A DNA stretch of 64,000 nucleotides, taken from positions 62,001 through 126,000 of the forward strand of contig CAVXBV010000002.1 of the NCBI GenBank assembly GCA_963760125.1, in the 5' to 3' direction. The notes beneath the pieces are model-generated. The model was not told the origin of the DNA. It was given only the letters and a program-made list of their open reading frames with translations, and made no database searches. Each line of letters opens with the position of its first letter. The first letter of the stretch is position 1. Both the position numbers and the translations under genes were made by a program. Below are positions 17,396 to 25,810 of the stretch, in pieces. The stretch comes from RYN-111 sp963760125. GTDB lineage: Bacteria > Actinomycetota > Actinomycetes > Mycobacteriales > SCTD01.

Positions 17396-18174
17396 ATGGC
17401 CCAGGAGCGATCGGCGAGCAGCGTGGCCCACGCCCGGCACGCCGTGGACGGTCGCCCGACGGTCCCGAAGCGCACGGCGCCCGCATCGATCTGGGGCACC
17501 AGCTGCAGGCTGGGGCAGCCGACCGGGCGCAGCAGCAGCGACCCGTCGGGGCGGGTCGTCATCGGCACCTCGAGCGGCTCGGCAAACTCCGGGCTCAGCT
17601 TCAGCCGCCGGGGACTCGGGAACGTCATCAACCAGCGACCGGCAAGCGCGATCCCGTCGACCGCGAGCCCCGGCAGGTTGGGAACGAGCGCGTTGTAGCC
17701 GTAGTCGGTGTAGGGCCCCGGCAGGATCGGTCCGTTGTTCTTGACCGTCACGCGGGCCGTGAAGGTGGCCCGCTGGCCGCTCGGGTAGGTCGCGGTCACG
17801 CTGAGCGTGTGCGGCCCGTTGGTGAGGTGCCGGGTGTCGAACTGCGCGTCGTCACCCTGGAAGCGGTACGGCTCGTGCCGCTCGCGCCAGGCGAGCACCC
17901 CGTCGATGAAGTACTGCACGACCGGCTCGCCCTCGGTGGCCTCCGGGAAGCGCGGGGACACCTGCCAGCCCGTGAGGCCGTGCAGCACGGCGCCGTCCTC
18001 GATCGCCGAGAGGATCCGGCCGTCGTTCGGGGTCAGGCTCGGGGCACTGGTGCTCGTCGCGGACGGCGAGGGCCCGGCAGCGGGGGAGGAGCCGCTGCAG
18101 CCGGCGATCCCCACGAGGGCGGGCAGCACGAGCCCGAGCGCCCGACGCCGGAGGCGGGTCGGTCCGCTGATCAT
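17383..18174 (-). CDS. Lipoprotein with an Ig-like domain
   Basis: 263 residues. The signal peptide ends in lipobox IAGC with Cys26, followed by a Ser/Pro/Thr tether. Residues about 60-150 contain VVQYFIDGVLAWRERHEPYRF..LTNGPHTLSVTATYPSGQRATFTARVTV, the pattern of a bacterial Ig-like domain. The C-terminal region (about 155-263) is not recognised. A surface lipoprotein downstream of no other gene on its strand; it lies in the polysaccharide region but no function can be assigned. The ATG has AAGGGGGG upstream, and TAGGCT at 18255-18250 is a plausible -10 giving a leader of roughly 70 bases. Confidence 0.75.
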   Translation of the reverse strand: MISGPTRLRRRALGLVLPALVGIAGCSGSSPAAGPSPSATSTSAPSLTPNDGRILSAIEDGAVLHGLTGWQVSPRFPEATEGEPVVQYFIDGVLAWRERHEPYRFQGDDAQFDTRHLTNGPHTLSVTATYPSGQRATFTARVTVKNNGPILPGPYTDYGYNALVPNLPGLAVDGIALAGRWLMTFPSPRRLKLSPEFAEPLEVPMTTRPDGSLLLRPVGCPSLQLVPQIDAGAVRFGTVGRPSTACRAWATLLADRSWAMLPG

Positions 18175-18249
18175 CTCGTGCCCCCCTTGAGTGCCCTGCG
18201 CCTCTGGTCGCCGACGCCGGCGCCGCGATACCGGCGCTCGGTCCGCACG

Positions 18250-18255
18250 AGCCTA
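18250..18255 (-). promoter_or_regulatory. -10 hexamer TAGGCT of the lipoprotein gene
   Basis: TAGGCT on the reverse strand about 75 bases before the ATG; a standard leadered promoter, supported by the Shine-Dalgarno site near the start. Confidence 0.35.
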
Positions 18256-18302
18256 GTCGCCGGTCGACCGTCCCGCGACCACACGTGAGCGCGGACGACC
18301 CC

Positions 18303-19241
18303 TCAGCTGGCGTGTCCGTCCGGGGTCTCGTCGTCCGGCGAGCTCGACGTGACCTCGAGCTCCTCGTGCTCCACGACCAGCCCCGCCCCGGCGACGTGGG
18401 TCAGTTGCTGCGGGACCGCGCTGTGGGCGCCGCAGCCGTGGTCGAGCGACACGACCCGGCTGTCGTCGGGGGCGAACGCGTTCGCGCAGACTCCGAACAG
18501 CGCGCGCAAGCCGCCACCGAGGGGGAGCCGGAACGCGCAGTCGAGGCACTGTCCCGGCGCCTGACGCGCCATCGGGGTGTGCGGACCCCGGTCCCCGTCG
18601 TACCAGCGCTCTGCGGCGTCTGCACGGCCGTCGGCCGAGAGGACACTGGCGCGCCCCAGACCGAGCTCCCAGAACGTCTCCGCGGCCAGGTCGAGATCGG
18701 TCTCGGTGTAGGCGGGCACGATGCGGGGGTCGTCGACAGCAGGCGGGAGCAGATCACCGGGCGACAGGTCGCCCGGCTGCACGCGCTCGCTCCACGGCAC
18801 CCAGGCGGGTGCCAGCAGCGCGCCGGCGCCCGGGAGGAGGACGACCTCGTCGACGGTGATCTCGTCCGTACCGTCCGCGCGCGCGACCGTCACGGCCCAG
18901 CGCCACCCGACGTACGCCGGGTCGGTCGTCGCGAAGGAGTGCGTCACGACCAGCGCGTCGTCGGCCTCGACACCGAGGTGGTCACCGACGGCCGAGCCGC
19001 CCGCTTCCAGGGCGACCGCGCGAGCGAGGTCCACCGCGGCGGCGCACGCCGGGTCGATGACTACCTGCAGTGCCTCCGGGAGGGGCGGAGGAACGGCCTC
19101 GGCAGGGGTCTGCGCGACCGCCTCGGGTGCGGCGTCGGTCATCGGCTCAGTGGTGTCGGTCACGGCGGGCACGTCACCAGTCTCGCCGACCGGCGGCTCG
19201 GCGGCGACGTCACCCTGCTCGAGGGGCGGCGGCACGGCCAC
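18303..19241 (-). CDS. DUF3027 protein
   Basis: 312 residues from the GTG at 19241. A Pro/Ala/Glu-rich start leads into IDPACAAAVDLARAVALEAGG, then VGDHLGVEADDALVVTHSFATTDPAYVGWRWAVTVARADG. Further on come AWVPWSERVQPGDLSPGDLLP and a Cys-containing region (QCLDCAFRLPLGG, GVCANAFAPDD, HGCGAHS). These blocks define DUF3027, an actinobacterial family of unknown function that commonly lies next to a cold-shock gene, as here. The paired cysteines suggest metal binding, but that is inference. The start is uncertain: ATG 19283 and GTG 19235 are alternatives; 19241 was chosen for GAGGG eight bases upstream. Confidence 0.8.
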   Translation of the reverse strand: MAVPPPLEQGDVAAEPPVGETGDVPAVTDTTEPMTDAAPEAVAQTPAEAVPPPLPEALQVVIDPACAAAVDLARAVALEAGGSAVGDHLGVEADDALVVTHSFATTDPAYVGWRWAVTVARADGTDEITVDEVVLLPGAGALLAPAWVPWSERVQPGDLSPGDLLPPAVDDPRIVPAYTETDLDLAAETFWELGLGRASVLSADGRADAAERWYDGDRGPHTPMARQAPGQCLDCAFRLPLGGGLRALFGVCANAFAPDDSRVVSLDHGCGAHSAVPQQLTHVAGAGLVVEHEELEVTSSSPDDETPDGHAS

Positions 19242-19247
19242 TCCCGA

Positions 19248-19253
19248 TACCCT
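19248..19253 (+). promoter_or_regulatory. -10 hexamer TACCCT for the DUF2771 gene
   Basis: TACCCT lies about 65 bases before the GTG at 19320, in the divergent region with DUF3027. A GGAG ribosome site just before the start fits a leadered mRNA. Confidence 0.35.
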
Positions 19254-19319
19254 CGTCGTCAACCCGCGCAACCTGCGCCGCATCCCCGCCATGGGCTCCA
19301 GTCCACCACAGGAGAACTC

Positions 19320-19790
19320 GTGCACGCCCGCCGCCTGACCCTCGCCGTGACCGCTGCCGCGCTGCTCCTCACGCTGTCGGCCTGTGAGCGGCCGACGCCG
19401 GGCGTGACGATGGTCAACGGTTCTCGCTCGGTGCACAGCGAGGCGGTGCAGTTCTGCCGCGGCGAGGCCTTCCTCAGCGCGAAGAAGGACGAGTGCCCCG
19501 GGACGCAGGACCGCGTGACGGTCCTGCGGGCGGACCAGGACGGGCTCGTCGGTGTCGACGTGGACAAGAAGCTGACCGAGACCGGCTGGTTCCTCTACGA
19601 CCTGGACGCGCAGCGGTCGTACGGCTTCCAGGACGGCCACTACCTGTCGTTCGTGGCGGACTACTCCAACCGCCCGACGACCGGGGTCATCAACCTCGAG
19701 GTCCGCCAGGTCGACCACAAGCCGGTCAGCGAGAACGACCTGCCCAAAGTCGTCGGGCTGTGGGCCTTCCAGCTCGTCCAGACGACCTGA
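19320..19790 (+). CDS. DUF2771 lipoprotein
   Basis: 156 residues. Signal peptide VHARRLTLAVTAAALLLTLS ends in lipobox LSAC with Cys22. The mature part includes MVNGSRSVHSEAVQFCRGEA and DECPGTQDRVTVLRADQDGLVGVDVDKKLTETGWFLYD. This pattern (an added oxidised-looking Cys pair, then a 'VGVDVDK..A..GW' block) fits DUF2771, an actinobacterial lipoprotein family without known function. The GTG start is preceded by GGAGAACTC. Divergent from DUF3027 and ending three bases before the convergent cold-shock gene. Confidence 0.75.
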   Translation: MHARRLTLAVTAAALLLTLSACERPTPGVTMVNGSRSVHSEAVQFCRGEAFLSAKKDECPGTQDRVTVLRADQDGLVGVDVDKKLTETGWFLYDLDAQRSYGFQDGHYLSFVADYSNRPTTGVINLEVRQVDHKPVSENDLPKVVGLWAFQLVQTT

Positions 19791-19793
19791 CGC

Positions 19794-20177
19794 TCAGCCT
19801 TCGAGCTCGGCCGCGATGGCACGCAGGATCTGCGCGACCTTGCGACCGGTCTCGCGGTCCGGGTGCTTACCGCGACGCAGCGACGGCTGCACCTTGAGCT
19901 CGATGAGCTTGATCGTGTCCTCGACCATGACCTGCAGGTCCTCGGCGGGTCGGCGGGCGCCCGCGATCGACGGCGGGGCGTCGAGCAGCCGCACGCTCAG
20001 GGCCTGCTCCCCTCGCTTGCCCGCGGCGACGCCGAACTCGAGCCGCATCCCGGCTTTGAGCTCCTCCACGCCTTCCGGCAGGGCGGCCTTGGGCACGAAC
20101 ACGTCGCCGCCGTCATCGCGCGCGACGAAGCCGAAGCCCTTCTCGCGGTCGTAGAACTTCACCTTGCCGGTGGGCAC
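19794..20177 (-). CDS. Cold-shock-domain protein with C-terminal extension
   Basis: 127 residues. The first about 65 are a cold-shock domain, MPTGKVKFYDREKGFGFVAR..DVFVPKAAL, with the RNP1-like KGFGFV and RNP2-like DVFVP strands that bind single-stranded RNA/DNA. A C-terminal extension of about 60 residues, charged and helical, is typical of the longer actinobacterial type found beside DUF3027 rather than of the 67-residue CspA. It should act as an RNA chaperone. GTG start at 20177 with GGAGGAAGG upstream; TAGCCT at 20237-20232 is a likely -10. Confidence 0.9.
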   Translation of the reverse strand: MPTGKVKFYDREKGFGFVARDDGGDVFVPKAALPEGVEELKAGMRLEFGVAAGKRGEQALSVRLLDAPPSIAGARRPAEDLQVMVEDTIKLIELKVQPSLRRGKHPDRETGRKVAQILRAIAAELEG

Positions 20178-20231
20178 CGCTGCCTGCCTTCCTCCGTCGG
20201 CGGTCCGAGAGGACCTGCGCGTACGGCGGAG

Positions 20232-20237
20232 AGGCTA
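20232..20237 (-). promoter_or_regulatory. -10 hexamer TAGCCT of the cold-shock gene
   Basis: TAGCCT on the reverse strand would give a leader of roughly 50 bases ending in the GGAGGAAGG ribosome site. Confidence 0.35.
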
Positions 20238-20289
20238 GCCCGACCAGCGGCCCACCGCGCGGGTGTTCAACGCGGGCCGCCGACCTGCC

Positions 20290-20295
20290 TAGGCT
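20290..20295 (+). promoter_or_regulatory. -10 hexamer TAGGCT of a leaderless transcript
   Basis: TAGGCT ends six bases before the ATG at 20302, and no Shine-Dalgarno site is present. Confidence 0.5.
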
Positions 20296-20301
20296 GAGCG
20301 C

Positions 20302-20511
20302 ATGGACCCACCGCGCCGACCCGGCGACCTGCTCGTCCGCTCGGGCGCGGTGGTGTTCGCCGTCGGGATCATCGCGGTGCTGCTCGTGGTCGTGCCGTTC
20401 TTCCTCGGTGACGGCCAGGCGCCGCTGGCGCTCAACCTGCTCGCCCTGCTGCTCCCCGTGGGGCTGGGGCTGGCGCTGCTCGGGCTGTTGCGCGGGGCGC
20501 GACACCGCTGA
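20302..20511 (+). CDS. Small two-helix membrane protein
   Basis: 69 residues, MDPPRRPGDLLVRSGAVVFA..., with two hydrophobic segments (about 13-35 and 42-62) joined by a short GDGQAPLA loop and ending in RGARHR. Not recognised as a named family. The leaderless-type promoter directly upstream, codon use like the neighbours and a compact membrane layout support it as real. It sits between the cold-shock gene and the convergent larE gene. Confidence 0.65.
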   Translation: MDPPRRPGDLLVRSGAVVFAVGIIAVLLVVVPFFLGDGQAPLALNLLALLLPVGLGLALLGLLRGARHR

Positions 20512-20528
20512 GGGTCAAGCCCTGCCGG

Positions 20529-21350
20529 TCACGCACCGCCCAGCAGGGCGTTCATCGACCCGCTCACGAACTCCCGTGCCTCGACGGCGCCGAACCCCTC
20601 GCGTCGGACGAGCTGCTCCGCCTCCGGTGACCATCGGGTGAGCGCGTCGGCGTCGAGCTCAACCCTGGCCCGGTCGCTCCCGAGGTCGCGCACCCGAACG
20701 TCACGAGGGAACAGCAGGGCCCGCAGGCCGGTCTCCGCGCGATCCACCCGCGCCAACCCGGAGGGGGTCACGGCGATCCCGTAGGCGATCCTGCTGGCCA
20801 GGCACGCCAGAGCCGGCTTGTCCGCGGTCACCAGCCCCCACACCCGCGAGGCCTCCCGTACCTGCGCCTTGGTCAGCCCGACGTCCAGCAGGGGCGTGGC
20901 GGCACCGCGCTCTGCCGCGGCCCGGATGCCGGGGCGGAAACCGGCGACCGCATCATCGGCATTGGTCCCGGTGACCACATGGGACAGCCCGTAGGCGTGA
21001 GCCAGGGGGCGCAGCGTGTCGAGCAGCGTGGCCTTGCAGTGGAAGCAGCGATCGGCGCCGTTGGCGACATACCCCGCTCGGGACAGCTCGTCGGTGGTCG
21101 GGGTCAGGTGGCGCACCCCGAGCGACGCAGCCAGCGCTCGCGCCGCCGGCAGCTCGTCCGCGGCCAGGGAGGGGCTCACCGCGGTAGCCGCGAGGACGGC
21201 GTCGGCGCCGAGGGCGCGCACCGCGGCGGCGAGCACAAAGGCGCTGTCCGCACCCCCCGAGAACGCCACGAGGACCGACCCGAGCTCGCTCAGCCGCTGC
21301 TCGAGCGCCTCGAGCCGCGCGTTCAGCAGCCCCTGCTCGCTCGCGGTCAC
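20529..21350 (-). CDS. larE: ATP-dependent sacrificial sulfur transferase LarE
   Basis: 273 residues. The PP-loop ATPase motif SGGADS is at 31-36. GADRCFHCKATLLDTL and GTNADD follow, and KPALACLASRIAYG carries Cys183, matching the sulfur-donating cysteine of LarE. LarE sulfurates the nicotinic-acid-derived NPN cofactor precursor used by lactate racemase and its relatives. No larB or larC is visible in this window, so either those genes lie elsewhere or this is a stand-alone homologue with another target. The GTG at 21350 has TAGGGT six bases upstream, the leaderless pattern. Confidence 0.88.
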   Translation of the reverse strand: MTASEQGLLNARLEALEQRLSELGSVLVAFSGGADSAFVLAAAVRALGADAVLAATAVSPSLAADELPAARALAASLGVRHLTPTTDELSRAGYVANGADRCFHCKATLLDTLRPLAHAYGLSHVVTGTNADDAVAGFRPGIRAAAERGAATPLLDVGLTKAQVREASRVWGLVTADKPALACLASRIAYGIAVTPSGLARVDRAETGLRALLFPRDVRVRDLGSDRARVELDADALTRWSPEAEQLVRREGFGAVEAREFVSGSMNALLGGA

Positions 21351-21356
21351 CGCCTC

Positions 21357-21362
21357 ACCCTA
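21357..21362 (-). promoter_or_regulatory. -10 hexamer TAGGGT of leaderless larE
   Basis: On the reverse strand TAGGGT is followed by six bases and then the GTG start of larE. Confidence 0.5.
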
Positions 21363-21446
21363 CGGCTGCCGGGGGCGTCTCCGAGAGGTCACCCGTGCGC
21401 GTCGTACGACGCACTCCACCCCCTTCCGGGGGCCAGCTCACCTCCG

Positions 21447-21452
21447 TACCGT
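21447..21452 (+). promoter_or_regulatory. -10 hexamer TACCGT of the leaderless Crp/Fnr gene
   Basis: TACCGT is followed by GCAGGG and the ATG at 21459. Confidence 0.5.
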
Positions 21453-21458
21453 GCAGGG

Positions 21459-22109
21459 ATGGACGCCGTCGCGGTGCTCTCGTCGCTGTCGTTGTTCGTC
21501 GACGTCGATCCCCAGGTGCTCGCCGCGGTCGCTGCCACGGCCACCACCTGCCACCTGACGCGCGGGCAGGTGCTGTTCACAGAGGGCCAGCCCAGCGACC
21601 CGTTCTTCGTGGTCGTCGAGGGGCACGTCCGCGTGGTCGTCGGCTCGGAGCGCGGCGAGACGCTGGTGCTGAACGTGCTCGGCCCTGGCGAGACGCTCGG
21701 GGAGATCAGCCTGCTCGACGGCCTGGCTCGTTCTGCCGGGGCCGAGGCCGTCGGCGACGTGACCCTGCTGCGCCTGCCGAGTGAGGTGCTGCAGCAGTTG
21801 CTGCGCACCTCACAACCCTTCTGCCTGGCGATGGCCGAGGAGCTCGCGCAACGGGTCCGCCAACTGACCGGTAGCGCCGCGGACCTGGTGTTCCTCGACC
21901 TCCCCCGCAGGCTCGCCAAGCTGCTGGTCACCTTGGCCGACCGCGGGCCCGACCAACCGCAGTCGGCCCTCGCCGAGCAGCTCGGTGTCACGCGCCCGTC
22001 GCTCAGCCGCAGCCTGACCGCCTTCCAGCGACGGGGGTGGGTCGAGGTGTCCCGCAGCCACGTCGAGGTGCTGGACCGTGAGGCGTTGACCCGCCTTGCC
22101 CGGTCCTGA
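21459..22109 (+). CDS. Crp/Fnr-family transcriptional regulator
   Basis: 216 residues. Residues 1-about 115 are a cyclic-nucleotide-binding beta-roll (HLTRGQVLFTEGQPSDPFFVVVEGHVRV, GPGETLGEISLLDGLARSA). A dimerisation helix and a winged helix-turn-helix with recognition region VTRPSLSRSLTAFQRRGWVEV follow. Compared with the canonical SRETVGR helix, both arginines are kept but the glutamate is replaced by proline, so its DNA site may differ from the classical CRP box. No Cys cluster for an Fe-S centre is present, so it is not FNR-like. Earlier in-frame sequence was dropped because of the leaderless promoter and the family start. Confidence 0.88.
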   Translation: MDAVAVLSSLSLFVDVDPQVLAAVAATATTCHLTRGQVLFTEGQPSDPFFVVVEGHVRVVVGSERGETLVLNVLGPGETLGEISLLDGLARSAGAEAVGDVTLLRLPSEVLQQLLRTSQPFCLAMAEELAQRVRQLTGSAADLVFLDLPRRLAKLLVTLADRGPDQPQSALAEQLGVTRPSLSRSLTAFQRRGWVEVSRSHVEVLDREALTRLARS

Positions 22110-22248
22110 CCCTGGTCCGGCCCCGGGAGGAATGTCGGCGGCCGCACAGTCCGAATGCGTCATCCGACGCGGACAAGGCGGGCAGAGCGGCGGAACCTGA
22201 GGCAGGTCGGCGACGCCGCCGCCCAGACCGCAAAGGACACCGACCGTC

Positions 22249-23307
22249 ATGAACGATCCGCACTCCACCCACCACCTCTCGGAGGCGCCCACCCCCGAGG
22301 ACACCGACCTACTCGACCTGGACGTCGAGGGCCACGGCCTCAAGGAGGTCGCCGCCGGCGTCTCCACCGCCGCCCTCCTCGCCGGCGGCGCCGCCGGACT
22401 GATCCACGCCCAGTCCGTGGCCAGCACCAGCAGCATCCCGCGTGCCGAGACGGCCGTCAGCACGCTCATCACCCCCACCGTCGCCGACCCCGGTGGGCTC
22501 GTCAGCGGCGCCAAGGCCATGGCGTCGACCGTGCAGCAGAGCGGCTCCTCGGCAGCCGGAGCCGTCACGTCGTACGCCGGCGCCGCGGGATCCGCCGCCA
22601 CCACGATCGCCACGACGACCGCCACCAACGCCGCGACGAGCATCACGCCGGCGCTGCACGTCACGGATGACCCCGTGGGCACGGCGAACCGCCTGACCGA
22701 CCAGACCGTCGCGCAGGCTCAGCAGCTCCGCGACGGCACGCTGGCGCAGGCGCGCTCGGCAGTAGCGCAGACGGGCTCGACCGCGAGCGCGGCGGCACGC
22801 GACGCGCAGAGCACCGTCGACCGGACGGCCAGCTCCGCCGGCAGCGCCGCCGCGAGCAGGGTGGCCGCCGTCCGGACCATGCTGCACGCGACCACGACGG
22901 CGGCGGCCACCGGAACGGCCATGAGCACCGCAGCCTCCACGGCGACCACGGCGACCACCGCCGCTGAAGCAGCCGCGATCACGGCCGGTCAGGCGGCTGG
23001 CCAGGCCCTCACGACCACCACCGGTGCCGTGGTGGGAGGCCTCAGCACCGCCGGGCGCGCGGCGAGCCGAGCCATGACGACGGTCGTCGGGCTGACCGCC
23101 GTCAGCGGCTCCGCGACGGTCGATGCCCGCACAGCAACGGGCTCCGTCACCATCAAGGACGGCGACCTGGTGCTGGCGACGGCAACGCTCGAGAACGGGC
23201 GCGCCACGATCCACTGGACCGCTCCCGTCGGTGGGTCGCACACGTTCGTGATCACCTACGACGGTGACGCTCAGCACGCCGCGAGCCAGCTCAGCATGCG
23301 CGCCTGA
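22249..23307 (+). CDS. Ala/Thr-rich protein with C-terminal Ig-like domain
   Basis: 352 residues. It begins MNDPHSTHHLSEAPTPEDTD, then a short hydrophobic stretch (STAALLAGGAAGLIHA, about residues 38-54). About 200 residues dominated by Ala, Thr, Ser and Gln follow, predicted helical (TQQAQQLRDGTLAQARSAVA-like segments). The last about 60 residues (SVTIKDGDLVLATATLENGRATIHW...VITYDGDAQHAAS) match a bacterial Big_3-type Ig-like domain. Such Ig modules are normally outside the cell, yet no clear signal peptide is present. Function unknown. AAAGGA precedes the ATG, and the leader can fold into nested hairpins (about 22190-22222). Confidence 0.65.
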   Translation: MNDPHSTHHLSEAPTPEDTDLLDLDVEGHGLKEVAAGVSTAALLAGGAAGLIHAQSVASTSSIPRAETAVSTLITPTVADPGGLVSGAKAMASTVQQSGSSAAGAVTSYAGAAGSAATTIATTTATNAATSITPALHVTDDPVGTANRLTDQTVAQAQQLRDGTLAQARSAVAQTGSTASAAARDAQSTVDRTASSAGSAAASRVAAVRTMLHATTTAAATGTAMSTAASTATTATTAAEAAAITAGQAAGQALTTTTGAVVGGLSTAGRAASRAMTTVVGLTAVSGSATVDARTATGSVTIKDGDLVLATATLENGRATIHWTAPVGGSHTFVITYDGDAQHAASQLSMRA

Positions 23308-23337
23308 CCCTGCCTTCCTGACCCTGCGCGCCCGACC

Positions 23338-23371
23338 CGTCAGCGGCGGCCCTCCCCGGCCGCCGCTGACG
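23338..23371 (+). terminator. Strong hairpin after the Ala/Thr-rich gene
   Basis: A 14-base perfect stem (CGTCAGCGGCGGCC and its complement) with a six-base loop, about 30 bases after the stop at 23307. No T-run follows, which is common in actinobacteria. Confidence 0.7.
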
Positions 23372-23422
23372 CCTGCCGTCACGAGCGGTGCTCGCCGACA
23401 GGCGGCCGCCCCCCGCCGCGAC

Positions 23423-23428
23423 TACCGT
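23423..23428 (+). promoter_or_regulatory. -10 hexamer TACCGT of the helicase-associated gene
   Basis: TACCGT ends seven bases before the ATG at 23436; no ribosome site intervenes, so the transcript is probably leaderless. Confidence 0.45.
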
Positions 23429-23435
23429 GGATCGG

Positions 23436-25787
23436 ATGACCAGGCGGCCGAAGGATCCGACCAGCACCGGGTCGGCTGCCGTCTTCGAGGAGGCCCCGCG
23501 CAGCCTGGCGGACAGCCTGCGGCGCTGGCCGGACGATCGCCTGACGCGGCTGCTCCAGGCTCGGCCCGACATCGCCGCGCCCGTGCCGCCGGACCTGGGG
23601 GTGCTCGCCGCTCGCGCCGCGGTCCGGCTCAGCGTCCTGCGCGCCCTCGACAGTCTCGACGCGTTTCGGCTCTCGGTGCTCGAGCACCTGTGCCTCACCG
23701 AGAACGCTTTCAGCCGCGAGGACCTGATCCGCCACGCCGGAGCTGCAGCGGGTCCCGCCGTCGACAGCCTGTGCGACCTCGCCCTCGTGTGGGGCACGGA
23801 GGACGCCGTTCACGTCGTGGGGTCGGTGCGGGACGTCCTCACCCAGACCGCGGGCATCGGACGTCCCCTGGCTGTGCTCATGGCCGGGCACACACCCGCC
23901 CGACTGGCCCCGGTGCAGGAGGCGCTGGGTGTCGAGGGCGCCGACGCGGTCCAGGCGATCCTCACCGACCCCGTCCGGGTCACGGGCCTGCTCGCCGAAG
24001 CGGGGGAAGGCGCCCGTTCGGTCCTGGCGTCCCTCGCCGGAGGGTCGCCGTACGGCAAGGTCCGCGACGCCCGGCGCATCCCGCGGCTCGACGACATCGA
24101 CTCCCCCGTCCGCTGGCTGTTGGCGCACGGGTTGCTCGTCGCCATCGATGACGACACGGTCGAGCTGCCGCGGGAGATCGGCGCCATGCTCCGGGAGGGG
24201 CCGGTCGTCTCGCCCGAACCCCCCGAGCTGAGCACCACCGCGCTGGGCAGGGCCACCGTCGACCGGGCGGCCGCGCACGAGGCGGCCCAGGTCATCGGCT
24301 GGGTCGAGGGTCTGCTGGAGGCGTGGGCGCAGGACCCGCCGTCGGTGCTGCGCTCCGGTGGTCTCGGGGTCCGCGACCTGAAGCGGACCGCCAAGGACCT
24401 CGACGTGACGGAGTCGGTCGCCGCGCTCGTCATCGAGATCGCCTATGCCGCAGGACTCCTCGAGCAGAGCCCCGGAGTCGACCCCGAGTGGCTGCCGACC
24501 ACGGCCTACGACCGCTGGGTCGCGCTGCCCCCGGCGGACCGCTGGGTGACGGTCGCTCGGGCCTGGGTCGGGATGACCCGGTTGCCGGCGCTCGTGGGTC
24601 TGCGCGACGACCGCGACAAGGCACTGGCCGCACTGTCCAACGAGATCGAGCGCGCCGCCGCCCCGGCAGACCGGCGGCGCGTCCTGGACCTGCTGCTGAG
24701 CACCTCACCTGGCGCCGTGGTGACCGCCGAAGGCGTCATCGACGTTCTCTCCTGGCGCGCGCCGCGCCGGGGTGGCCGACTGCGGGACCAGCTGCCTGCC
24801 TGGGTGATCACCGAGCTGGCGGCCCTCGGCCTGACCGGTCGCGGGGGCCTGGCGTCGTACGCCCGAGACCTGCTGACGGGCCAGGACAAGGAGGCGGCAC
24901 GCGGACTCGACGGTCTGCTGCCCGAGCCGCTGGACCACGTCCTCCTCCAGCCCGATCTCACGGTCATCGCACCGGGGCCGCTGGAGCGCGACCTCGCCAA
25001 CGAGATGTCCCTGGTCGCCGACATCGAGAGCACCGGGGGCGCGACGGTCTACCGGATCACCGATGCCTCCGTCCGGCGGGCGCTGGATGCGGGTCGGTCC
25101 AGCAGCGACCTGCACGAGCTGTTCCGCAGTCGGAGCAGGACGCCCGTTCCGCAGTCGCTCAGCTACCTCGTGGACGACGTCGCCCGCCGGCACGGCCGCC
25201 TCCGGGTGGGGGCCAGCGCGTCGTACCTCCGCTGCGACGACGAGGCCCTGCTGACCGAGCTGCTGGCGACGAAGCGGGCCGAGCTGCTCGGGTTGCGACG
25301 CCTCGCCCCGACGGTCGTGACGAGCAAGGCGTCCGTCAACCAGGTGCTCGAGGTCTTGCGCTCTCTGGGCCACGCTCCGTCGGCCGAGTCGCCCGACGGC
25401 CTGGTGCTCGTCCCGCGTGGTGAGGCGCGACGTACCGCGGTCCGGCCGCGCCCGAGCCGACCGAGCGAGGCCGTGGCGATGACGGACGAACACGCCAGAT
25501 TGGCCGTGACCGCCTTGCGCGCGGGCGATCTGGCCGCTCGCGCGTCACGCCGTGCGCCGGGCGCCACCCGCTCGATCGACACCTTGGCGTTCCTGCAGGA
25601 GGCTGCGCGCGAGGGCCGTCAGGTGTGGATGGGCTACGTCGATGCCCAGGGCCGCGCCACCTCGCGGGTCCTCGAGCCGCGGACGGTGGAGGGCGGGTAC
25701 GTCACCGCCTACGACCACCTGCGCCAGGAGGACCGCACGTTCAGCGTGCACCGGATCACGGGTGTCGCCGCCGTGGAAGAGGACTGA
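23436..25787 (+). CDS. Helicase-associated (XPB/Ssl2 N-terminal-like) domain protein
   Basis: 783 residues with no Walker A or DEAD/DEAH motif, so it is not itself a helicase. The central and C-terminal parts match the helicase XPB/Ssl2 N-terminal-like family always paired with actinobacterial XPB (LLQPDLTVIAPGPLERDLANEMSLVADIESTGGATVYRIT). The last 70 residues form a WYL-like beta module (QVWMGYVDAQGRATSRVLEPRTVEGGYVTAYDHLRQEDRTF). It probably helps XPB bind DNA or partners. It lies 23 bases upstream of the XPB gene. The start at 23436 fits the leaderless promoter. Confidence 0.82.
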   Translation: MTRRPKDPTSTGSAAVFEEAPRSLADSLRRWPDDRLTRLLQARPDIAAPVPPDLGVLAARAAVRLSVLRALDSLDAFRLSVLEHLCLTENAFSREDLIRHAGAAAGPAVDSLCDLALVWGTEDAVHVVGSVRDVLTQTAGIGRPLAVLMAGHTPARLAPVQEALGVEGADAVQAILTDPVRVTGLLAEAGEGARSVLASLAGGSPYGKVRDARRIPRLDDIDSPVRWLLAHGLLVAIDDDTVELPREIGAMLREGPVVSPEPPELSTTALGRATVDRAAAHEAAQVIGWVEGLLEAWAQDPPSVLRSGGLGVRDLKRTAKDLDVTESVAALVIEIAYAAGLLEQSPGVDPEWLPTTAYDRWVALPPADRWVTVARAWVGMTRLPALVGLRDDRDKALAALSNEIERAAAPADRRRVLDLLLSTSPGAVVTAEGVIDVLSWRAPRRGGRLRDQLPAWVITELAALGLTGRGGLASYARDLLTGQDKEAARGLDGLLPEPLDHVLLQPDLTVIAPGPLERDLANEMSLVADIESTGGATVYRITDASVRRALDAGRSSSDLHELFRSRSRTPVPQSLSYLVDDVARRHGRLRVGASASYLRCDDEALLTELLATKRAELLGLRRLAPTVVTSKASVNQVLEVLRSLGHAPSAESPDGLVLVPRGEARRTAVRPRPSRPSEAVAMTDEHARLAVTALRAGDLAARASRRAPGATRSIDTLAFLQEAAREGRQVWMGYVDAQGRATSRVLEPRTVEGGYVTAYDHLRQEDRTFSVHRITGVAAVEED

Positions 25788-25810
25788 CCCCGTGACCGTT
25801 GGAGCAGACG

